In this document: positions 1 through 4,707 of the stretch, piece after piece
How the letters are laid out: the number at the start of each line of letters is the position of its first letter
Numbering within the stretch: the first letter of the stretch is position 1
Origin: Candidatus Omnitrophota bacterium
GTDB taxonomy: Bacteria > Omnitrophota > Gorgyraeia > Zapsychrales > Zapsychraceae
DNA: 7,717 nucleotides
Assembly (NCBI GenBank): GCA_030634235.1
Contig: DAOWBD010000042.1
Span: 1 to 7,717 of the forward strand
Reading direction: 5' to 3'
Notes under the pieces: generated by a model
Told to the model about the DNA's origin: nothing
The model's input: only the letters and a program-made list of their open reading frames with translations
Database searches by the model: none
Position numbers and translations under genes: made by a program

Positions 1-372
1 GATCCCAAGAATCTCCGTCGCTTCGTCAACGCGCCGCATGATCTCGCTTTTCGGGTACTTGCGCAGCTTTAAACCGAATGCCATATTTTCAAAGACGGTC
101 ATGTGAGGATACAAAGCGTAATTCTGGAATACCATCGAAATGTCGCGGTCCTTGGCAGGAACATCATTAACCATGCGCTCGCCGATCCATATTTTCCCAC
201 TGCTAACCTCTTCAAGCCCGGCAATCATCCGCAGCGTCGTTGATTTCCCGCATCCCGAAGGCCCGACGAGAACCATGAACTCTTTATTCTCGATCCCCAG
301 GTTAAAAGAATCAACAGCCTTGACGCCGCTTTTATATGTCTTGGAAACATCTTGTATGTTTATTTGCGCCAT
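1..372 (-). CDS. Sugar ABC transporter ATP-binding subunit (MalK/UgpC/MsmX type), N-terminal part
   Basis: The frame is open from the window edge to an ATG at 372 and gives 124 residues; the C-terminal two thirds lie outside. What is visible is the start of an ABC ATPase: Walker A GPSGCGKST at residues 37-45 and the Q-loop glutamine at 83 in VFQNYALYPHMTV, followed by ENMAFGLKLRK. That wording is typical of CUT1 sugar-importer ATPases (MalK, UgpC, MsmX). These sit on the inner face of the membrane and hydrolyse ATP to drive uptake of sugars or glycerol-3-phosphate. The signature LSGGQ, Walker B and the C-terminal regulatory domain cannot be seen, so the substrate is unknown. An in-frame TAA lies six codons upstream, which makes this the first available ATG. 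No clear Shine-Dalgarno sequence precedes it. A 206-base gap with its own promoter-like sequence separates it from accD, so it is probably a separate transcription unit. Confidence 0.93.
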   Translation of the reverse strand, partial: MAQINIQDVSKTYKSGVKAVDSFNLGIENKEFMVLVGPSGCGKSTTLRMIAGLEEVSSGKIWIGERMVNDVPAKDRDISMVFQNYALYPHMTVFENMAFGLKLRKYPKSEIMRRVDEATEILGI

Positions 373-390
373 GAGAAAAAATAAGAGTGC

Positions 391-434
391 TTAATGGTGA
401 GCGGTAAAAGCAAATGGTCGTGATCAACCATTAA
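391..434. promoter_or_regulatory. Candidate operator: three AATGGT half-sites
   Basis: AATGGT occurs at 393-398 and 413-418, 20 bases (about two helical turns) apart, and its inverse ACCATT at 427-432. The last two form an inverted repeat with an 8-base spacer. The longer TTAATGGT (391-398) is a perfect inverse of ACCATTAA (427-434). The cluster lies between the predicted transcription start and the start codon of the ABC ATPase gene, a common place for a repressor site. It could instead act as an RNA hairpin in the leader. The pattern is seen directly; the regulatory role is inferred. Confidence 0.4.
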
Positions 435-447
435 CAATATCCCGATG

Positions 448-453
448 ATTATA
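448..453 (-). promoter_or_regulatory. Candidate -10 box for the ABC ATPase gene
   Basis: On the minus strand this reads TATAAT, a perfect match to the housekeeping sigma -10 consensus. Transcription would begin near 441-442 and leave a leader of about 70 bases before the ATG at 372. The -35 region is poor: the best hexamer, at 18-base spacing (472-477), is TGCCCA, matching 3 of 6 positions. Such a promoter would plausibly need an activator or have low basal activity. It is the only good -10 box I saw in the gap downstream of accD. Confidence 0.45.
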
Positions 454-525
454 CTCTATTAGGTCATAAATTGGGCATTATTGAGTTCGGAAAGTCTTAC
501 TTTGCGGTAGCCATAATAGAGTATA
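450..525. repeat. 76-base element bounded by perfect 12-base inverted repeats
   Basis: TATACTCTATTA at 450-461 is the exact inverse of TAATAGAGTATA at 514-525. The arm centres are 64 bases apart, close to six helical turns. Between them is a smaller hairpin, AAAGT-CTT-ACTTT at 491-503. The low-coordinate arm overlaps the candidate -10 box (448-453). I see no target-site duplication and no open frame inside. It may be a pair of looped regulator sites or a small palindromic interspersed element. The repeat is certain; its role is not. Confidence 0.5.
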
Positions 526-578
526 GTTGCTTATTTTATAGAAAAACATTTAGAAACGCAATGGAATTATTCTTAGGA

Positions 579-1436
579 TCATAAAGCTGCGGACAGATAT
601 CCCGAATAGCTGATGATCCGATCAACCGTCGCTTGCAGGTTCTTGCGCTCAACGATCATGTCGATCAGGCCATGCGCAAGCAGGAATTCGGACTTCTGGA
701 AACCTTCAGGCAATTTTTGCCGGATGGTCTGCGCGATCACCCTCGGGCCCGTAAACCCGATCAGCGCCTTCGGCTCGGCAATGATCACGTCACCGATCCC
801 CGCGAACGAGGCCATAACCCCGGCCATCGTCGGATTCGTCAATACCGATATATGCAGGAGCCCTGCCTTATGGTGCCTGGCCAGCGCTGCGCATGTCTTG
901 GCCATCTGCATCAAAGAAAAAACACCTTCGTACATTCTTGCCCCGCCTCCGGATCCTGAAATGATCACAACCGGCATTTTGTTCTCGGTCGCATATTCGA
1001 CGGCGCGCGTGATCTTCTCGCCGACAACTGATCCCATCGACCCCATAATGAACCTCGAATCGGTAACCGCGATCACGATCGGTTTACCGTTAAGCTTCCC
1101 GGTGCCGGTGACAACAGCATCTTTCAGGCCCGTTATTTTCTGGTCGTTCTTGAGCTTCTCCCGGTATGTCTTAGGACCCTTGAACTTCAGCGGATCCGAC
1201 GAAACCAGGCCGGCGTCGTGCTCTTTAAAAGTCCCTTCATCGACAAAGAGATCGATCCGTCGATGCGCGATCAAAGAAAGATGAAATCCGCATTTCGGAC
1301 AGACATTAAGATTGTTCAGGAGTTCTTTTTTGTAGGTAGGCGCTTCGCACTCCGGGCATTTGCTCCATAACCCGACCGGAATATCTTTTTTCTTGACCTT
1401 AACAAGCGTGTATTTTTTTCTGCCGAATAAAGCCAT
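579..1436 (-). CDS. accD: Acetyl-CoA carboxylase carboxyltransferase subunit beta
   Basis: AccD (285 residues) pairs with AccA to form the carboxyltransferase that moves CO2 from carboxybiotin to acetyl-CoA, giving malonyl-CoA for fatty-acid synthesis in the cytosol. The N-terminal zinc ribbon is intact (Cys27, Cys30, Cys46, Cys49), followed by the crotonase-fold domain with VGEKITRAVEYA (138-149), the active-site loop GSGGGARM (161-168), SLMQMAKT (174-181) and AEPKALIGFTGPRVIAQTI (220-238). Length is normal for the shorter AccD proteins. Two oddities: an apparent extra glycine in the SASGGARM-type loop, and TNPTMAGV (200-207) where the family usually has Gly-Gly. The start at 1436 gives the standard MALFGRKK N-terminus. 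Its ribosome site is weak, GGAA eight bases upstream inside a palindrome. It lies 52 bases after the DUF1015 gene. No accA is present in the window. Confidence 0.97.
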   Translation of the reverse strand: MALFGRKKYTLVKVKKKDIPVGLWSKCPECEAPTYKKELLNNLNVCPKCGFHLSLIAHRRIDLFVDEGTFKEHDAGLVSSDPLKFKGPKTYREKLKNDQKITGLKDAVVTGTGKLNGKPIVIAVTDSRFIMGSMGSVVGEKITRAVEYATENKMPVVIISGSGGGARMYEGVFSLMQMAKTCAALARHHKAGLLHISVLTNPTMAGVMASFAGIGDVIIAEPKALIGFTGPRVIAQTIRQKLPEGFQKSEFLLAHGLIDMIVERKNLQATVDRIISYSGYLSAAL

Positions 1437-1438
1437 AA

Positions 1439-1450
1439 TTGGAATTCCAA
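1439..1450. promoter_or_regulatory. Palindrome covering the accD ribosome binding site
   Basis: TTGGAATTCCAA is a perfect 12-base palindrome ending three bases before the accD ATG. The only Shine-Dalgarno-like bases for accD (GGAA, 8 bases from the ATG) fall in it, so a hairpin with a 4-base stem and 4-base loop would partly hide the ribosome site. It could also be a DNA-binding site. The sequence is seen directly; any function is inference. Confidence 0.35.
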
Positions 1451-1455
1451 GGACA

Positions 1456-1516
1456 CGGTTTGAAAACCGGGTACCGGCCCTTCCCCCTTTATCCTATTTT
1501 GTAAACGGTCAAACCG
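1456..1516 (-). promoter_or_regulatory. Two competing stem-loops at the DUF1015/accD junction
   Basis: CGGTTT (1456-1461) pairs locally with AAACCG (1464-1469). The same segment, extended to CGGTTTGA (1456-1463), is also a perfect 8-base inverse of TCAAACCG (1509-1516) at the end of the DUF1015 gene. The two pairings exclude each other, as in attenuators. No T-run follows on the minus strand, so this is not an ordinary terminator. Confidence 0.25.
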
Positions 1517-2754
1517 GATAACACTTTCGGATAAAAGTAAGTTGTTTTCGGGGGCATGCGTTCGCCATTAAGCGCGATGGCGCGCAGTTGAGAGATCTTC
1601 ACAGGGTTCATAATGAATCCCGCATCTGCCTGGGATTCATCGACCGTTCCGATGACTTCATCCATGCTCTTTGTGTAACGGATATCATCCGATTTGATCC
1701 CGACGCGGTCGAACACGAAGGATTTCAAGATCGCAGCATCAAGACTTTTATATTCCCTGGACCCTTCTTTGACGAATTTGTCGATAAGCGACCTGTTCTT
1801 TAAGCGCAACAGATTGATGCCCTCACGAGTATAAAGCCCGAATGCATGCTCATTACGCCCGGCCCGGGCCAAGAGGATCGGAAGCTCTTCTTTCTTTTTG
1901 ACCTTATCGATCCTGAAAAACTCTTCCAAGAAATCGAGGTCATCCGGCAATCCTTTGACGATCCTGTGCATCGGAAAGATCTGCAGGTCCCTGGAATCCA
2001 TATTGGTAAAATAGGTCATCACATAATTAAACGCTTCCTGCCCGCTCGGCCTGCGCATCCGGCTTAACCGTTTAGCGCGGTATTCCATCGCTACTTTATA
2101 ACGGTGGTGCCCGTCCGCAATAAATAAGTGCTGCCCGGACAATGAGTCATTGATCTCTTTGATAAGATCGGGATCGCTCAGCCGCCAAAGTTTGTGATGC
2201 ACCTTTTCATTGTCTTCAACGTCGATTATAGGCTGGGTCGTCAGAACATTCTTGTTAAAAATCTTTTCGATATTGCGATGCTTGTCGGAATAACAGACAA
2301 AGATAGAACTTAAAGAGGACTTGAGGATCTCATACAACTTCAGACGGTCATCAATGGCCTTGGAATGCGTATTCTCGTGGGGATAGACTCGGGACTCTTC
2401 CTCATCCTCGAGTTCCATTAAAGAAATAAAACCCATCCGGCTGTGTTTCTCGCCCATGATTTTATAATCCTGCCTGTAGAAATAAAGGCAGGGTTTTTCA
2501 TCCTGAAGCAAAACCCCTTTTTTCAGCCAGCCGGCATAGATCTTTTTGGCGCGGGTATATTTATTATTCGTCTTATCGTCGTTCGGCGCATCCTTGCCAA
2601 AATCAATATGAGTGAAATTATAAGGACTAAGATTATGCAATTCATCCTGTTCATCAGGAGAAATGACATCGTAAGGTGGCGATACCACTTTTGCAATGCT
2701 CTTAACTTTTTTTGAGTTGTAGAAAACAGCTTTAAAAGGTTTAATATTGGCCAT
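1489..2754 (-). CDS. DUF1015 family protein, function unknown
   Basis: This 421-residue protein matches DUF1015 along its whole length. Recognisable blocks are VSPPYDVI (24-31), YPHENTHSKAIDDRL (124-138), FIADGHHRYKVAMEY (211-225), YFTNMDSRDLQIFPMHRIV (248-266) and the C-terminal MPPKTTYFYPKVLSGL (400-415). The clustered His, Asp and Arg residues of the ADGHHRYK block suggest an active or binding site, but I know of no proven activity. It has no signal peptide or membrane segment, so it is probably cytosolic. The start is supported by TAGGAA six bases upstream. It begins 14 bases after the VanZ-like gene and ends 52 bases before accD, so it is probably cotranscribed with both. In other bacteria DUF1015 genes are often found near serine-biosynthesis genes; none is present here. 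Confidence 0.9.
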   Translation of the reverse strand: MANIKPFKAVFYNSKKVKSIAKVVSPPYDVISPDEQDELHNLSPYNFTHIDFGKDAPNDDKTNNKYTRAKKIYAGWLKKGVLLQDEKPCLYFYRQDYKIMGEKHSRMGFISLMELEDEEESRVYPHENTHSKAIDDRLKLYEILKSSLSSIFVCYSDKHRNIEKIFNKNVLTTQPIIDVEDNEKVHHKLWRLSDPDLIKEINDSLSGQHLFIADGHHRYKVAMEYRAKRLSRMRRPSGQEAFNYVMTYFTNMDSRDLQIFPMHRIVKGLPDDLDFLEEFFRIDKVKKKEELPILLARAGRNEHAFGLYTREGINLLRLKNRSLIDKFVKEGSREYKSLDAAILKSFVFDRVGIKSDDIRYTKSMDEVIGTVDESQADAGFIMNPVKISQLRAIALNGERMPPKTTYFYPKVLSGLTVYKIG

Positions 2755-2768
2755 AATGCGTTCCTAAA

Positions 2769-3158
2769 TCACCTGTTCTTTATATATTCCAAAAATAACA
2801 GACATCCAAATCCCCCGGCAGCGCCCCCAATGGTATCGGCTATGATATCAATGATACCGGCATTCCTGCCAGGCACGAACGACTGGTGAATCTCATCGCT
2901 GATCCCATACAGAAACGAGGCCAAAACAACAGCCCCTAAAAGCATCCCCCGGGAAACAGAACTCCTTGTATGATAAATCCCCCAGGCGAAAAGAAATCCG
3001 AAGGGCTTATACGCTAAAATATGCAAGAACTTATCAAATTGAATCTCCTGCAAAGGAGTCTTCACGTTCGGCACGGAAGACACATAAAAGATGATACCAG
3101 AGTAAAGAATAACAGGGAACCAAAATCTTTGAAATTTCGCCCAATTCTGATTTCCCAT
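2769..3158 (-). CDS. VanZ-like family membrane protein
   Basis: This short (129-residue) integral membrane protein has four likely helices, at about 12-29, 44-63, 71-89 and 102-126. The VanZ-like family hallmarks are present: the D42-x3-H46-x3-Y50 block, SDEIHQSFVPGR (87-98), and the D104-x3-D108 pair followed by a glycine-rich last helix. VanZ confers low-level teicoplanin resistance in enterococci, but most family members are chromosomal proteins of unknown function, so resistance should not be assumed here. The charged motif residues next to the membrane suggest binding of a polar ligand or enzymatic activity (inference). The ATG shares one base with the stop codon of the FmdB-type gene (TAATG), which points to translational coupling. 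Only a weak ribosome site precedes it. Confidence 0.88.
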   Translation of the reverse strand: MGNQNWAKFQRFWFPVILYSGIIFYVSSVPNVKTPLQEIQFDKFLHILAYKPFGFLFAWGIYHTRSSVSRGMLLGAVVLASFLYGISDEIHQSFVPGRNAGIIDIIADTIGGAAGGFGCLLFLEYIKNR

Positions 3159-3472
3159 TACGCCGCCTGGCTCACCCCTTCACTGCACCCTTTACACCCG
3201 GAATTCTCCGCCAAAGGGCATTTTTCCTCTGCCGGCTTAGCCGGTGTGCCTGTAGATGTCTTACCGGATGCCTCTTTCGAAGAGCCTTTTTTCTTATAAT
3301 CCGTCTCGTAGAACCCGCTTCCCTTAAAAATGATCCCGCTTCCTGCCCCGATAAGGCGGTGGAGTTCATTCTTCCCGCATTGAGGACATTTCTTCAACTT
3401 TTCGTCCAGCATGGACTGCAGGATCTCGAAGCTATGGTCACACGCATCACATTCGTACTGATAGGTTGGCAT
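3158..3472 (-). CDS. FmdB-family zinc-ribbon protein with extra C-terminal cysteines
   Basis: The 104-residue protein starts MPTYQYECDACDHSFE, the signature of the FmdB/CxxC_CxxC_SSSS regulatory-protein family. A zinc ribbon is formed by Cys8, Cys11, Cys29 and Cys32. The conserved segment GSGIIFKGSGFYETDY (44-59) follows, then a low-complexity Lys/Ser/Thr/Pro linker (60-84). The family is named after a putative regulator of a formamidase operon; its real role is unclear. An unusual point is a second cysteine group at the C-terminus, Cys85, Cys93 and Cys96 (CPLAENSGCKGC), which could bind metal. AAGGA lies seven bases upstream of the ATG. The gene begins 15 bases after dnaJ and overlaps the VanZ-like gene by one base. 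Confidence 0.92.
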   Translation of the reverse strand: MPTYQYECDACDHSFEILQSMLDEKLKKCPQCGKNELHRLIGAGSGIIFKGSGFYETDYKKKGSSKEASGKTSTGTPAKPAEEKCPLAENSGCKGCSEGVSQAA

Positions 3473-3487
3473 AAAAATATCCTTAGT

Positions 3488-4636
3488 TTATTTAAATACT
3501 TTTTTTATTTTTTCCTTTAGGGAATCACCGGATACAGACACCTTTTCCCCGTCGGTCTTCGCGAACTGCTCCAATAAATCCTTTTGTTGCGGATTCAATC
3601 GTTTAGGCACCTGCAACATGACCTTGACATATTGCTCGCCCTTATATCCGCCGCGCAAGCTCGGCATGCCCTCACCTTTTAAGCGAAAAACCTTTCCGCT
3701 CTGCGTACCCGAAGGAATTTTCATCTTGACACTGCCGTCGATCGTTGGGACGGAGACCTCACCGCCTAAAGCCGCCATCACGAAACTTAAAGGCAATTGC
3801 ATATAAAGATCGTCGCCGTCCCTTTGAAAAACATCATGGGGCAGCACGTGGATATAAAGGTAAAGATCGCCGGGACCCGCTTTGCCGACCTCCCCTTCTC
3901 CGCCGACACGCAAGCGCGAACTATTATCGACTCCCGGGGGAATATTCACATCGATGGTTCGGGTCACGCGGTTAATGCCTTTGCCCTGGCATTTAGAACA
4001 ATATTCCGTGATCGTCTGCCCTCTTCCACCACATGCCGAACAGGCTTGTTGCATGGAAAAGAAACCGCTCGACATAACGACCTGTCCGTGCCCGTCGCAC
4101 GTGGTGCATTTCTTTAAAGACGTTGCCGACTTTGCCCCGCTCCCGTCGCATTCGGTACAATGTTCGTTGCGCGGGATCTTGACCTTCTTTCTAATACCTG
4201 CGTTCGCCTCGCTTAAGGGAATCTCAACTTCATATTGAATATCCCGGCCGCGCCGGGCCCGTTGTGAAGACCTCCCGCCGCCGAAAATATCGAAACCGCC
4301 GCCTCCGCCTCCGCCAAAAAACTGGCTGAAGATATCCCCCAAACCGCTCTCGCCGAAAACACTGCTGAAATCCGCCCCTCTAAAAATATCATCGGCCGTA
4401 TAATTTTGATCAATGCCGGCATGCCCGTACTGATCGTACATTCCACGCTTTTTCGCGTCGGACAGAACACCGTACGCCTCGGATATTTCTTTGAACCGCT
4501 CTGAAGATTCGGCCTTCTTATCTTCGGCGACACGGTCGGGATGATGTTTGAGCGCTAAAGACCGGTAGGCCTTTTTGATTTGAGCCACCGTCGAGTCCTT
4601 CTTGACACCCAAGACTTCGTAATAATCTTTTTTCAT
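3488..4636 (-). CDS. dnaJ: Chaperone protein DnaJ (Hsp40)
   Basis: This is a complete type-I DnaJ of 382 residues. The J-domain (about 4-70) carries the HPD motif at 32-34, which stimulates DnaK ATP hydrolysis. A Gly/Phe-rich linker follows (about 92-122). The zinc-binding region has all four CxxCxGxG repeats (Cys160/163, 177/180, 199/202, 213/216). The C-terminal substrate-binding domains include VNIPPGVDNSSRLRVGGEG (230-248) and the dimerisation end. It delivers unfolded clients to DnaK in the cytosol. It starts 71 bases after dnaK, with a weak ribosome site (GAAAGAG) and an ATG that gives the expected MKKDYYEVLGV N-terminus. It is followed 15 bases later by the FmdB-type gene, with no terminator in between. 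Confidence 0.98.
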   Translation of the reverse strand: MKKDYYEVLGVKKDSTVAQIKKAYRSLALKHHPDRVAEDKKAESSERFKEISEAYGVLSDAKKRGMYDQYGHAGIDQNYTADDIFRGADFSSVFGESGLGDIFSQFFGGGGGGGFDIFGGGRSSQRARRGRDIQYEVEIPLSEANAGIRKKVKIPRNEHCTECDGSGAKSATSLKKCTTCDGHGQVVMSSGFFSMQQACSACGGRGQTITEYCSKCQGKGINRVTRTIDVNIPPGVDNSSRLRVGGEGEVGKAGPGDLYLYIHVLPHDVFQRDGDDLYMQLPLSFVMAALGGEVSVPTIDGSVKMKIPSGTQSGKVFRLKGEGMPSLRGGYKGEQYVKVMLQVPKRLNPQQKDLLEQFAKTDGEKVSVSGDSLKEKIKKVFK

Positions 4637-4707
4637 TTAGCTCTTTCGAGAATAAAGCGCGAGGGACTTAAGACAGTTTGCCGATCCTCCATCCCCCGCA
4701 TATTTTT

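Noticed and set aside
385..394. GAGTGCTTAA, resembling half of a CIRCE element
   Set aside because: CIRCE is TTAGCACTC-N9-GAGTGCTAA. There is an extra T here and no matching half at the right distance. The hrcA operon's CIRCE would be upstream of the window.
528..578. Possible terminator after accD (4-base stem CATT/AATG followed by TTTTTC on the minus strand)
   Set aside because: The stem is too short and AT-rich to be convincing, although some termination between accD and the ABC gene is expected.
613..1284. 223-codon plus-strand open frame antisense to accD
   Set aside because: It lies wholly within accD and its product resembles no family I know. It is a shadow of the GC-skewed codon use of the real gene.
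2769..3158. Glycopeptide resistance gene vanZ
   Set aside because: Only the broad VanZ-like family is supported. There are no other van genes, and most family members are not resistance genes.
4295..4320. CCGCCTCCG repeats
   Set aside because: This is the coding sequence of the poly-Gly stretch in the DnaJ Gly/Phe region, normal for the family.
4213..4533. 106-codon minus-strand open frame inside dnaJ
   Set aside because: It is an alternate frame of the dnaJ J-domain and Gly-rich region; the dnaJ frame is fully conserved.
4637..4707. RNA thermometer at the dnaJ start (GCUUUAUUCUC pairing with GAAAGAGC)
   Set aside because: The pairing is interrupted by mismatches and the four-U or ROSE patterns are not present. 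The 71-base dnaK-dnaJ gap shows nothing else convincing.
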